The notes beneath the pieces were generated by a model. The model ran no database searches, was not told the DNA's origin, and was given only the letters and a program-made list of their open reading frames with translations. The position numbers were made by a program, and so were the translations under genes. Below are positions 6,883-15,900 of a stretch of DNA of 64,000 nucleotides, piece after piece (within the stretch, counting starts at the first letter, position 1; every line of letters begins with the position of its first letter). This DNA is from JANQEU01 sp965228045 (lineage in GTDB: Bacteria; Bacteroidota; Bacteroidia; Cytophagales; Cyclobacteriaceae). The stretch spans positions 1,054,001-1,118,000 of the forward strand of contig OZ245789.1 of the NCBI GenBank assembly GCA_965228045.1, written 5' to 3'.

Positions 6883-9696
6883 ATGCCTAAAGACAATAGT
6901 ATTAAGTCCGTCCTGATCATTGGGAGCGGACCCATCATCATTGGACAAGCTTGTGAGTTTGATTATTCCGGATCACAGGCCTCCAGATCTCTTAAAGAAG
7001 AAGGGATCGAGGTCATCCTGATCAATTCTAATCCGGCTACCATTATGACGGACCCGGTTACGGCTGACCATATATACCTGAAACCTCTTACAAAAGCCTC
7101 TGTTAGGGACATTCTTGAAAAGCATAAGGTTGATGCTGTGTTGCCCACAATGGGTGGTCAGACTGCCTTAAACCTTGCAATAGAATGTGAGCAGGCTGGT
7201 ATTTGGAAAAAATATGGAGTCCGGATGATCGGTGTCGATACCGGGGCCATTGAGACTACAGAAAACAGGGAGCTGTTCCGACTGAAAATGAACGAGCTGG
7301 GAGTCCAGGTTTGTCAGGGAGAAACTGCTACCTCTTTTTTGAAAGGTAAAGAGATAGCTCAGGAGATCGGGTTTCCATTGGTAATCCGTCCTTCTTACAC
7401 ACTCGGTGGATACGGAGGTGGCTTCGTGGACAATGCTAAGGAGTTTGAAAAAGCTCTGAACGCCGGCCTACAGGCTTCCCCAATTCATGAGGTGCTGGTA
7501 GAGCAAAGTATTCTGGGATGGAAAGAATATGAGGTTGAGCTGATTCGAGACAATATTGGCAATGTGATTATCATATGTTCCATCGAGAACTTTGATCCAA
7601 TGGGGGTTCATACCGGAGATTCCATTACGGTGGCACCGGCGATGACACTTCCGGATACGGTCTATCAGCGGATGAGGGATCTCTCTATTCTAATGATCAA
7701 TGGAATTGGTCAATTCGCAGGTGGTTGTAACGTTCAGTTTGCGGTAAATCCGGAAACAGACGAAATCGTAGGTATAGAGATTAACCCCAGGGTCTCCAGG
7801 TCTTCAGCATTGGCATCCAAAGCCACAGGTTACCCTATCGCTAAAGTTGCAGCTAAGCTTGCTATCGGATATAACCTGGATGAACTAAAAAACCAGATCA
7901 CAGGAACGACCTCAGCCTTTTTCGAGCCAGCTATAGATTACGTGATAGTTAAAGTACCAAGATGGAATTTTGACAAATTCCAGGGTTCGGACCGTAAGCT
8001 GGGACTGCAAATGAAGTCAGTAGGTGAGGCCATGGGAATTGGTCGAAATTTTCAGGAAGCATTGCAGAAAGCATGTCAGTCGCTGGAAATTAAAAGAAAT
8101 GGACTTGGTGCAGATGGCAGGGAACTTGAAGATATGGGTGCTTTGCTGCACAGCCTGGAACACCCGAGCTGGAACAGACTCTTCCATTTATATGATGCCT
8201 TTAAAATGGGCATCCCTTTCAAAACCATTCAAAAACTCAGCAAAATAGACCCGTGGTTCCTGAGTCAGATCGAAGAGCTGATTTTGCTTGAAAAAGAAAT
8301 CGAACAATACAAAATCGATACACTACCTGCTGAATTATTAAGGGAGGCAAAGGAAAAAGGTTATGCAGATCGTCAGATAGCACATCTGGTAGGCTGTCTC
8401 GAAAGCGAAGCGCATAAGAGACGCATCGATCTGGGCATCAAAAGGGTTTATAAGCTTGTAGACACCTGTGCCGCAGAGTTTGAAGCACAAACTCCATATT
8501 ATTATTCCACATTTGATGAGGAAAATGAATCTACGGTTTCAAAGAAGAAAAAAATCCTGGTACTTGGATCAGGTCCAAATCGCATAGGTCAGGGTATCGA
8601 GTTCGATTACTCCTGCGTTCACGGGGTACTGGCTGCAAAGGAATGCGGCTATGAGACCATCATGATCAATTGTAATCCGGAGACCGTTTCCACGGATTTT
8701 GACATTGCAGATAAGTTATACTTCGAACCCGTATTTTGGGAGCATATCTATGACATCATTCAGCTTGAAAAACCGGAGGGTGTAATTGTTCAGTTGGGTG
8801 GCCAGACTGCATTGAAGCTGGCCGAGAAAATGGAAAGGTATGGCATCAAAATCATTGGTACAAGCTTCGAAGCACTGGATCTCGCGGAGGATCGAGGCCG
8901 GTTTTCAGACCTTTTGAAAGAGAACGACATTCCATACCCTCAGTACGGAACAATAGAAGATGCTTCATCGGCGATCGAGTTATCAAAGGAAATTGGATTT
9001 CCATTGCTAGTGAGACCTTCTTATGTGCTGGGAGGTCAGAGCATGAAGATTGTGATCAATGAGGAGGAGCTGGAACATCACGTAGTGAAATTACTCAAGG
9101 ATAAGCCTGATGGCAGGATCCTTCTGGATCATTTCCTGGAAGGTGCGATAGAAGCTGAAGCGGATGCCATTTGTGATGGTGAGGATGTCTATATCATTGG
9201 CATCATGCAGCACATTGAGCCTGCCGGTATCCATTCAGGTGATTCGTATGCGGTCCTTCCACCTTATAATCTTGGGGATTTTGTGATGCGTCAGATTGAG
9301 GATTATACGAAGAAGATCGCTGTTGCGCTAAAGACAGTGGGATTGATAAATATTCAATTCGCCATAAAAGATGACATGGTCTACATCATTGAGGCCAATC
9401 CAAGGGCTTCAAGAACTGTACCGTTCATTTGTAAGGCCTATCAGGAGCCTTACGTAAACTATGCGACGAAAGTAATGCTGGGCAAGAAAAAGGTGAAGGA
9501 TTTTGATTTTAAACCGGTCAAGAAAGGTTATGCGATCAAAGAACCTGCTTTTTCATTTCATAAATTCCCGAATGTAAACAAGGAACTCGGTCCTGAGATG
9601 AAGTCAACCGGTGAGGCCATCTATTTCATTGACGACTTGATGGATGACTACTTTTTGAAAATCTTTTCAGAAAGAAACTTCTACCTTAGCAGATAA
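6883..9696 (+). CDS. carB: Carbamoyl-phosphate synthase large subunit, lacking the C-terminal MGS domain
   Basis: 937 residues. It makes carbamoyl phosphate from bicarbonate, ATP and glutamine-derived ammonia for arginine and pyrimidine synthesis. Two homologous ATP-grasp halves are visible: the first begins VLIIGSGPIIIGQACEFDYS and the second, near residue 553, begins ILVLGSGPNRIGQG. Both contain GGQTALNLA/GGQTALKLA-type loops and ATP-grasp metal sites (EINPR, EANPR). The protein ends just after GPEMKSTGEAIY, where the E. coli enzyme (1073 residues) continues into the methylglyoxal-synthase-like allosteric domain. Short CarB proteins are, to my knowledge, common in this phylum. carA is not adjacent. 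The stop is clean and DUF4834 begins 13 nt later, so this is not a frameshift. Confidence 0.97.
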   Translation: MPKDNSIKSVLIIGSGPIIIGQACEFDYSGSQASRSLKEEGIEVILINSNPATIMTDPVTADHIYLKPLTKASVRDILEKHKVDAVLPTMGGQTALNLAIECEQAGIWKKYGVRMIGVDTGAIETTENRELFRLKMNELGVQVCQGETATSFLKGKEIAQEIGFPLVIRPSYTLGGYGGGFVDNAKEFEKALNAGLQASPIHEVLVEQSILGWKEYEVELIRDNIGNVIIICSIENFDPMGVHTGDSITVAPAMTLPDTVYQRMRDLSILMINGIGQFAGGCNVQFAVNPETDEIVGIEINPRVSRSSALASKATGYPIAKVAAKLAIGYNLDELKNQITGTTSAFFEPAIDYVIVKVPRWNFDKFQGSDRKLGLQMKSVGEAMGIGRNFQEALQKACQSLEIKRNGLGADGRELEDMGALLHSLEHPSWNRLFHLYDAFKMGIPFKTIQKLSKIDPWFLSQIEELILLEKEIEQYKIDTLPAELLREAKEKGYADRQIAHLVGCLESEAHKRRIDLGIKRVYKLVDTCAAEFEAQTPYYYSTFDEENESTVSKKKKILVLGSGPNRIGQGIEFDYSCVHGVLAAKECGYETIMINCNPETVSTDFDIADKLYFEPVFWEHIYDIIQLEKPEGVIVQLGGQTALKLAEKMERYGIKIIGTSFEALDLAEDRGRFSDLLKENDIPYPQYGTIEDASSAIELSKEIGFPLLVRPSYVLGGQSMKIVINEEELEHHVVKLLKDKPDGRILLDHFLEGAIEAEADAICDGEDVYIIGIMQHIEPAGIHSGDSYAVLPPYNLGDFVMRQIEDYTKKIAVALKTVGLINIQFAIKDDMVYIIEANPRASRTVPFICKAYQEPYVNYATKVMLGKKKVKDFDFKPVKKGYAIKEPAFSFHKFPNVNKELGPEMKSTGEAIYFIDDLMDDYFLKIFSERNFYLSR

Positions 9697-9709
9697 GTTA
9701 GAGAGTAGT

Positions 9710-9949
9710 ATGCTGAAGTTTTTAATCATATTAATTCTGATCATCTATGTGTTGGCCAAAGTCGGTGGATATATCTTCAAGTTGATATATACTGGTGCTT
9801 CTGAGGCAACCAGGCATACTACTTCCGGACAAAGACGCAAAGCACCCGATAGCGACCTGGATATCGACTTTATCCCAAAAAATGGAGGAAAAAACTCCAA
9901 AGGCTATGATGGGGGTGAGTACATTGACTACGAAGAAGTCGAAAAATAG
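9710..9949 (+). CDS. DUF4834-type small membrane protein
   Basis: 79 residues: an N-terminal transmembrane helix (MLKFLIILILIIYVLAKVGG) and a charged, probably disordered cytoplasmic tail ending GEYIDYEEVEK, the signature I associate with DUF4834 of Bacteroidota. It lies 13 nt after carB and 32 nt before accD, so the three may share a transcript. No function is known. Confidence 0.7.
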   Translation: MLKFLIILILIIYVLAKVGGYIFKLIYTGASEATRHTTSGQRRKAPDSDLDIDFIPKNGGKNSKGYDGGEYIDYEEVEK

Positions 9950-9981
9950 ATTTATCTTAAGTTTTCACACTAAGTAATTAC

Positions 9982-10824
9982 ATGGCTTGGTTCAATAGAA
10001 AAGACAAGGGAATACAAACACCCACTGATGAAAAGAAGGAAGCTCCTGATGGGCTTTGGTACAAAACTCCGAAGGGTAATATCATTCACATGCGGGAGCT
10101 CAAAAACAACAATTACGTCTCTCCTGATGATGATTATCATGTCAGAATTGGTTCCAAAGAGTACTTTGAGATATTGTTTGACAACAATGAGTTCACAGAG
10201 ATGGATAAAGACCTTGAGTCTGCCGATCCATTGAATTTTGTGGATACAAAAAAATACCCCGATCGCATCAAGTCCACTCAGCAGAAAACCGGACTAAAAG
10301 ATGCCGTGAGGACTGCTCATGGTAAATTAAATGGATTGGACATAGTAATCGGATGTATGGATTTTTCATTCATCGGCGGTTCTATGGGTTCGGTCGTAGG
10401 TGAAAAAGTAGCCAGGGCCATAGACTATGCCCGTGAAACAAAAAAACCTCTGCTGATCATAAGTAAATCGGGTGGAGCCCGTATGATGGAAGCGAGTTTG
10501 TCTCTGATGCAGCTTGCAAAGATTTCCGGCAAACTCAATCTGCTTGAAGCCGAGAAGGTACCCTATATTTCATTGTTGACTGATCCTACAACGGGAGGAG
10601 TGACGGCCTCTTTTGCCATGTTGGGAGACTTCAATATTGCCGAACCAGGCGCATTAATTGGATTTGCAGGCCCCAGAGTGATCAGGGAGACCATTGGTAA
10701 GGATTTGCCAAAAGGATTCCAGAGTGCTGAGTTCGTCCTTGATCATGGATTTCTGGATTTTATTGTCGACAGAAGACAGTTGAAAAGCAGAATTACCACA
10801 TTGCTCAAACTATTGCAGCAATAG
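9982..10824 (+). CDS. accD: Acetyl-CoA carboxylase carboxyltransferase subunit beta
   Basis: 280 residues. The carboxyltransferase beta subunit transfers CO2 from carboxybiotin to acetyl-CoA in fatty acid synthesis. The crotonase-fold core is well conserved (GGSMGSVVGEK, SKSGGARMMEA, GFAGPRVIRET). The N-terminal zinc ribbon is degenerate: where the family has two CxxC pairs this protein has WYKTPKG and YVSPDDDYHV, with no cysteines at all. From memory, other Bacteroidota AccD proteins show the same loss, so it is probably lineage-wide and not a defect. Confidence 0.96.
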   Translation: MAWFNRKDKGIQTPTDEKKEAPDGLWYKTPKGNIIHMRELKNNNYVSPDDDYHVRIGSKEYFEILFDNNEFTEMDKDLESADPLNFVDTKKYPDRIKSTQQKTGLKDAVRTAHGKLNGLDIVIGCMDFSFIGGSMGSVVGEKVARAIDYARETKKPLLIISKSGGARMMEASLSLMQLAKISGKLNLLEAEKVPYISLLTDPTTGGVTASFAMLGDFNIAEPGALIGFAGPRVIRETIGKDLPKGFQSAEFVLDHGFLDFIVDRRQLKSRITTLLKLLQQ

Positions 10825-10902
10825 AGTTGTTAAACTAGGGATTTCCATTGAAATAAGGCTGATTTTGTTCGCTTTACCTTATTATGCTTTGGGTCTATCT
10901 AC

Positions 10903-10910
10903 TATATTTG
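10903..10910 (+). promoter_or_regulatory. Possible -7 box for nqrF
   Basis: TATATTTG fits TAnnTTTG and lies 28 nt before the nqrF ATG. No convincing -33 element is spaced correctly. Confidence 0.4.
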
Positions 10911-10938
10911 TGGCAATTTAAAACAAGGTTCTAAACCT

Positions 10939-12237
10939 ATGACTTCAATCGTAATTACCTCAATTCTAGCATTCTCTGCGGTAATCCTCATACTGGTATT
11001 CATTCTGTTGTTTGCGCAAAGCAAACTGGTCCAATCAGGACCGGTGAATATCATCATCAATGGGGATAAAGATAATCCGTTAACAGTATCTGCAGGTTCG
11101 ACGCTGTTGTCAACGCTGTCGGCAGAAAAAATATTTCTTCCCTCGGCATGTGGAGGTGGTGGAACTTGCGCTGAATGTAAATGCAAGGTTATCGAAGGTG
11201 GAGGAGAGATCCTCCCCACGGAAGTTGGACACTTGAGTCGCTCGCAGCAGAAAGAAGGTATCCGCCTCGGATGCCAGCTCAAAGTCAAACAAGATATGGA
11301 AATCCATATTCCGGAGGAAATCTTCGGTATTAAAAAATGGGAAGCTACGGTGGTCAGGAATTATAACGTGGCATCTTTCATAAAAGAATTTGTTGTTGAG
11401 ATTCCAGAGGATATGGATTATGAGGCCGGTGGTTACATTCAGATAGAAGTTCCTAGATGCGAAGTGGACTTCAAAGACATGGATATTACCGCTCACCCTG
11501 ATGAGCATGATTCCCCGGATAAGTTCCAGAAGGAGTGGGACAAATTTGGACTTTGGGATCTTAAGATGAAAAACAGCGAAACCATTGAAAGGGCATATTC
11601 CATGGCTTCCTATCCTGCAGAAGGTCGCGAGATTATGCTAAATGTAAGGATCGCCACCCCACCATGGGACAGAGCTGCAAATGGTTGGATGAAAGTAAAT
11701 CCGGGAATTGCTTCTTCCTACATTTTCTCACTCAAGAAAGGTGATAAAGTAACGATTTCAGGACCTTACGGTGAGTTTTTCATTAACCCATCGGATGCCG
11801 AAATGCTGTATGTGGGTGGAGGTGCCGGGATGGCTCCAATGAGGTCACACTTATACCACCTGTTTAAAACACTTAAGACCGGAAGAAAAGTGAGTTACTG
11901 GTACGGTGGAAGATCAAAGAGAGAACTTTTCTACATCGACCACTTCAGAGAGCTTGAAAAGAAATTTTCGAACTTCAAATTCTATATGGTCCTTTCCGAA
12001 CCACTTGAGGAAGATAACTGGAAAGTGAAAAAAGATATGAACGATGAAGAAGGTGATGGATTCCTCGGATTTGTGCACCAGTCAGTGATCGATAACTATC
12101 TGAGTAAACATGAAGCTCCTGAAGAAATAGAACTTTACTTCTGTGGGCCACCATTGATGAACGCTGCCGTTCAGAAAATGGGCGAGGATTTTGGAATACC
12201 GGATGAGAATATCCGATTTGATGACTTCGGAGGATAA
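10939..12237 (+). CDS. nqrF: Na+-translocating NADH:quinone reductase subunit F
   Basis: 432 residues, the NADH-oxidising entry subunit of the sodium-pumping Na+-NQR complex. An N-terminal transmembrane helix (residues 4-26) is followed by a plant-type 2Fe-2S ferredoxin domain with Cys71, Cys77, Cys80 and Cys112, almost the same positions as in the Vibrio protein. Then come an FAD-binding domain (RAYSMASYP) and an NADH-binding domain (VGGGAGMAPMRSH, FCGPPLMN). Subunits A-E are not next to it: accD is upstream and a terminator follows. In many bacteria nqrF is the last gene of nqrABCDEF, so the separation is notable. Confidence 0.95.
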   Translation: MTSIVITSILAFSAVILILVFILLFAQSKLVQSGPVNIIINGDKDNPLTVSAGSTLLSTLSAEKIFLPSACGGGGTCAECKCKVIEGGGEILPTEVGHLSRSQQKEGIRLGCQLKVKQDMEIHIPEEIFGIKKWEATVVRNYNVASFIKEFVVEIPEDMDYEAGGYIQIEVPRCEVDFKDMDITAHPDEHDSPDKFQKEWDKFGLWDLKMKNSETIERAYSMASYPAEGREIMLNVRIATPPWDRAANGWMKVNPGIASSYIFSLKKGDKVTISGPYGEFFINPSDAEMLYVGGGAGMAPMRSHLYHLFKTLKTGRKVSYWYGGRSKRELFYIDHFRELEKKFSNFKFYMVLSEPLEEDNWKVKKDMNDEEGDGFLGFVHQSVIDNYLSKHEAPEEIELYFCGPPLMNAAVQKMGEDFGIPDENIRFDDFGG

Positions 12238-12257
12238 TTTTATCGAAGAACAAAATC

Positions 12258-12286
12258 AAGGGAAGCAGCAATGTTTCCCTTTTTTT
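12258..12286 (+). terminator. Rho-independent terminator after nqrF
   Basis: AAGGGAA (12258-12264) pairs with TTCCCTT (12275-12281) around a 10-nt loop, followed by T residues to 12286. Confidence 0.75.
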
Positions 12287-12374
12287 ATACCCAGACCGGA
12301 AACAATAGGTAGGTCCACATCCTATCAGACTTTTTTTTCATAATTTGAGGAGCGAATAAATCATCAATTCCCAG

Positions 12375-13523
12375 ATGGACTTAAAACTCTTTCTTGATCC
12401 TGTATCTTCAGATGTAGTGGAGCAAAGCAGGCCGCCAAATTCCTTTCAGGACAGCATTTTTATCAATCACGAGATCATGTTCGATCTTGATGGAATCGAG
12501 ATTGTACTCCTGGGAGTGACCGAAGCAAGAGATTCTTACGAGAAGACGTTTGATAAGGGTCCGGATGAAATCAGAAAAAAACTTTACGCTCTTACAAAAA
12601 CATCCGGGAGAAATCGGATCCTGGATCTGGGTAATCTTAGAAATGGACCTACTACGGAGGAGACCATTAAAAGACTTCAGGAGGTACTGACCTATCTACT
12701 TGACAGGCAGATATTACCGGTGATCATTGGGGGTAGTCATGATATTGATCTTGGTCAATATATGGCCTATGAATCTACAGAGAAGCTTGTGACGCTTTTA
12801 AATGTCGATGCCAGAATGGATCTTGAGGATAGCGAGAAGCCCAATCATTCTCATGTATCCAGGATATTTAAGCATAGCCCCAATTTCCTTTTTAACTATA
12901 TCCATCTCGGATATCAGACCTATTTTGTCGATCAACAGTTCCTTGACATATTAGAACGACTCTCTTTTGAGAAAATTCGATTAGGGGAAATCAGGGAAGG
13001 CTTAACCGAGCTGGAGCCCATTATCAGGGATGCTGACCTGCTTTCTTTCGACGTGTCGTCTATTGCATCCTCTTTCTGTCCTGGTACCGGGTCCCCAAAT
13101 CCCTTTGGATTGTCCGGCGAGGAAGCCTGTCAGGTTTGCTGGTATGCAGGTTTGAATGATAAACTTAGCTCAGTAGGTTTTTACGAGTACAACCCCGAGG
13201 AAGATGATAAGCATTTTAAAACGGCAAGTGTAATTGCCACGATGATTTGGTATTTCATCGATGGATTTTATCACAGGAAAGGCGACAGAAATTTCATGTC
13301 TAATGACTATCTCATCTATGAAGTTCCATTGGGAGGTAATCCTGATTCTATCAGATTCTATAAGAGTAAACTTTCAGAAAAATGGTGGATCGAAATTCCG
13401 GATGATAATTCAGACTCAGTATTTCTCCGAAGCAAAATGATCCCTTGCAGTTACCAGGACTACCAAAAAGCCAACGAAGGGGAAGTTCCTGAACGCTGGC
13501 TGAAGGCAATCAACAAATCTTAG
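12375..13523 (+). CDS. Arginase/formimidoylglutamase-fold protein with incomplete metal site
   Basis: A 382-residue protein with the ureohydrolase fold, of the type usually annotated as formimidoylglutamase in this phylum. Aligning by motif with arginase: GGSHD gives His122 (GGDHS), NVDARMD gives Asp145, Arg147 and Asp149 (DAHxD), and SFDVSSI gives Asp226 and Ser228 (DVDxxDP). Thus the ligands corresponding to arginase H101, D124, D128 and D232 are kept, while those for H126 and D234 are Arg and Ser. These last two are the ligands specific to Mn-B. The protein is either non-catalytic, mononuclear or regulatory. It converges with the pspC gene with a 4-nt overlap. TAATTTG at 12341 may be the -7 box. 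Confidence 0.8.
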   Translation: MDLKLFLDPVSSDVVEQSRPPNSFQDSIFINHEIMFDLDGIEIVLLGVTEARDSYEKTFDKGPDEIRKKLYALTKTSGRNRILDLGNLRNGPTTEETIKRLQEVLTYLLDRQILPVIIGGSHDIDLGQYMAYESTEKLVTLLNVDARMDLEDSEKPNHSHVSRIFKHSPNFLFNYIHLGYQTYFVDQQFLDILERLSFEKIRLGEIREGLTELEPIIRDADLLSFDVSSIASSFCPGTGSPNPFGLSGEEACQVCWYAGLNDKLSSVGFYEYNPEEDDKHFKTASVIATMIWYFIDGFYHRKGDRNFMSNDYLIYEVPLGGNPDSIRFYKSKLSEKWWIEIPDDNSDSVFLRSKMIPCSYQDYQKANEGEVPERWLKAINKS

Positions 13524-13705
13524 TGATCGGGAAGTACAATCCAGAGTATGATGTAAACCAGGATGCCCGGAAAAGCAGCACTTAAAATTGATACAAGAAC
13601 ATAGGCGATCCTCACCAATGAGGGATCCAAATCAAAATATTCTGCAATACCGGCGCAGACACCACCTAAAAAGCGGTCAGGAGATCTTCTAAGACGTTTT
13701 GTCAT
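13520..13705 (-). CDS. PspC domain protein
   Basis: 61 residues that are almost entirely a PspC domain: basic N-terminus (MTKRLRRSPDRFLGGVCAGI), AEYFDLDPSLVRI and a hydrophobic helix ending IILWIVLPDH. PspC-type proteins sit in the inner membrane and take part in envelope stress responses in other bacteria. Probably co-transcribed with the small membrane protein gene 5 nt upstream. Confidence 0.88.
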   Translation of the reverse strand: MTKRLRRSPDRFLGGVCAGIAEYFDLDPSLVRIAYVLVSILSAAFPGILVYIILWIVLPDH

Positions 13706-13710
13706 GATTA

Positions 13711-13965
13711 TTAATTTCTAAAGTCAGACAATTTGCTTGAAACAAATTTAACTACCTTCTCCATACCAATGGTCTGAATCCTGGATAAGTCAGGTTTCTG
13801 GTTCGATGTTTTTTCCGTAACTGGTTTCAGGAAAGGGTTTGCGATGTCTGAGGCTGCCAGTAGATCCCTGGAATTCCATGTCAGGATGAGAGCCACCACG
13901 ATACCAATGATGATGAGCATCGTTCGAGTTCTGTTGGATCGGTATGTGGTGTTTTTGGTTGACAT
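13711..13965 (-). CDS. Small single-pass membrane protein upstream of pspC
   Basis: I choose the ATG at 13965 (MSTKNTTYRSNRTRTM), because it gives a basic cytoplasmic segment directly before a transmembrane helix (LIIIGIVVALILTW). The frame is open further upstream to 14016. The C-terminal part is polar, with KPVTEKTSNQKP and a final amphipathic helix. The product is about 84 residues. I do not recognise the family; position next to pspC suggests a role at the envelope. Confidence 0.5.
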   Translation of the reverse strand: MSTKNTTYRSNRTRTMLIIIGIVVALILTWNSRDLLAASDIANPFLKPVTEKTSNQKPDLSRIQTIGMEKVVKFVSSKLSDFRN

Positions 13966-14181
13966 GATCGGATACCGATGTACAAAAGCCGTGCCAACAA
14001 GACGAATGTCTTTCAAAACAGGTCTTAAACGGTAATAATTTTATTTGGTTGACCGAAACTGGACATTTATTATGTGGAAAATCGAACAATTTCGGACTTG
14101 ATTGTAGTATCCTACCACTGATCCATTTTGATTTGCTATTTCTAATCCGATCGGGGTAAATTCGACAAAAATTCATAGAAA

Positions 14182-15312
14182 ATGCACAGAATTCTTTCCT
14201 TGATACTAATTGTCGCATTTCCCTTTTTGGCAAATGCTCAGGAAAATGGTTCGGAAGAGGAGCCAACGATGGACATAGAAACCTATCAGCCAAAATCTAC
14301 CCTGGTTGTGCCAGAAACGATAATTACTTCGGCCAAATTCCCTTTTATTGATGTGCATAGTCACCAATGGAATATGACCAAAGAAAAGATAGCCCGGCTC
14401 GTGGAGGAGATGGATTCTCTTAATATGGGGGTAATGGTCAACCTAAGTGGCAGGGGTTTTAATAGGGAGGAAGGTGACATCGGCTCGCAAGAATACCTTG
14501 CTTCGATGGTAAGAAGAACTTCCGGTGAAGCACCTGGTCGGTTTATCATTTTCACCAATGTTTCTTTTAAAGATGTCGGTAAAGAAGGATGGGCTGAGGA
14601 GGCTGTAAGGCAATTGGAGGAGGATGTGGCAAACGGAGCAAATGGATTGAAAATTTATAAAAGTCTGGGTTTAAGAAATGAAGACATAAACGGCGAACGA
14701 ATACCGATTGACGATCCAAGACTTGACCCCGTTTGGGCCAAATGCGGTGATCTTGGCATACCTGTATTGATACATTCGGCGGATCCCTCACCTTTCTGGG
14801 AGCCTTTTGATGAGAAAAACGAACGTTGGCTGGAACTGAAACTTCGTCCCGGACGACAGTACGGGGATGATGTTGCGCCTTTTGAAAAATTAATTGCCGA
14901 GCAGCACAATGTTTTTAGAAAACATCCCAATACGACCTTCATCAATGCTCATATGGGCTGGATGGCCAATGACCTGGAGAAACTCAGCAAACATTTGGAA
15001 GAATTTCCTAATGTAAATGTCGGGATAGGGGCGGTGATTGCTGAATTGGGGCGTCAACCCAGGATGGCAAAGCAATTTTTTGAGGCGTACCAGGATAGGG
15101 TACTTTTTGCAAAAGACGCCTATAATCAGGAAGAATTTTACACTTATTTCCGGGTATTGGAATCAGAGGATGATTACTTCCCATACTATAAGTATCACGC
15201 TTTTTGGGCGATGTATGGTATTGGACTTTCGGATGAAGTTCTCAAAAAGCTCTATTATAAAAATGCACTTAGGATCATTCCTAACATAGACAAGAGCCTT
15301 TTCCCGGATTGA
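14182..15312 (+). CDS. Secreted amidohydrolase (amidohydrolase_2 family)
   Basis: 376 residues with a signal peptide (MHRILSLILIVAFPFLANA). A metal-dependent TIM-barrel hydrolase of the Amidohydro_2 type: IDVHSH gives the first two metal His (59 and 61), VLIHSADP and FINAHMGWM carry the next His residues, and LFAKDAYN carries the late Asp. Members hydrolyse or decarboxylate ring or amide substrates; the substrate here is unknown. It ends exactly where the convergent Rieske gene ends (15312/15313). Confidence 0.82.
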   Translation: MHRILSLILIVAFPFLANAQENGSEEEPTMDIETYQPKSTLVVPETIITSAKFPFIDVHSHQWNMTKEKIARLVEEMDSLNMGVMVNLSGRGFNREEGDIGSQEYLASMVRRTSGEAPGRFIIFTNVSFKDVGKEGWAEEAVRQLEEDVANGANGLKIYKSLGLRNEDINGERIPIDDPRLDPVWAKCGDLGIPVLIHSADPSPFWEPFDEKNERWLELKLRPGRQYGDDVAPFEKLIAEQHNVFRKHPNTTFINAHMGWMANDLEKLSKHLEEFPNVNVGIGAVIAELGRQPRMAKQFFEAYQDRVLFAKDAYNQEEFYTYFRVLESEDDYFPYYKYHAFWAMYGIGLSDEVLKKLYYKNALRIIPNIDKSLFPD

Positions 15313-15717
15313 TCATCCACCGATGGTAAGGATATTTCCTTCACGGGATACGGCACGCTTTGATAGTCCGGTGCTTGCCGGGCCACCAAGTAATGCGCCT
15401 CGGTTGTTGAAGGTGGAGCCATGACAACCGCAGCGAAAAGTCTGGGAACTGTAGCTCCATTGGTCAGTGCAGGCGGCATGTGGGCATCGACTGGAAAAAG
15501 CCAGTATTTCACCATCGATGTTGACCAGAAGTGTGTCCGACTCGAAGTCAAGGGCCCAGCCATCATTGTCCAGAACCTGCGGAAAATTATCGAGGTCGAT
15601 CGTGACTGGGGTGCTGTCCGGCTGAGGTTCGTCCTCGGAGCAGCTTTCCAGGCTAATTCCCAGTGAAGCTAACAACAATGTGGCACTGGATGTCTTTAGA
15701 AATTCTCTTTTGAGCAT
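15313..15717 (-). CDS. Rieske 2Fe-2S lipoprotein
   Basis: 134 residues. The Rieske cluster ligands are clear: Cys78-x-His80 in CPHAAC and Cys96-x-x-His99 in CGCHGSTF, with 15 residues between the pairs. The N-terminus (MLKREFLKTSSATLLLASLG) looks like a Tat-type signal but has a single Arg, and is followed by ESC with Cys26 as probable lipid-attachment site. Likely a membrane-tethered periplasmic electron carrier. No cytochrome b or oxygenase gene is adjacent, so the partner is unknown. Confidence 0.88.
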   Translation of the reverse strand: MLKREFLKTSSATLLLASLGISLESCSEDEPQPDSTPVTIDLDNFPQVLDNDGWALDFESDTLLVNIDGEILAFSSRCPHAACTDQWSYSSQTFRCGCHGSTFNNRGALLGGPASTGLSKRAVSREGNILTIGG

Positions 15718-15853
15718 GGTTTGTTGCGTTATTGGATAGTAATAATTAGACGTTCAATCTCCTTAAAGGTACTTATCGGTATTCAATAGAGACTGATAAT
15801 TCGAGAATTAAAACAGTGTTTTCGGTTGATTCCCCTAAGCTGTTGCCAATTAA

Positions 15854-15886
15854 TTTCGGCAATCTTGAAGGGAATTCTTACTTTTG
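15854..15886 (+). promoter_or_regulatory. Probable original promoter of the tRNA-Arg locus
   Basis: TACTTTTG at 15879-15886 is an exact TAnnTTTG match and TTTC at 15854-15857 lies 21 nt upstream. It is placed to start transcription just before 15901, the first base of the degenerate tRNA copy. Transcription from here would cross the GIY-YIG gene before reaching the intact tRNA. Confidence 0.5.
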
Positions 15887-15900
15887 CAACTTGGTCATCA

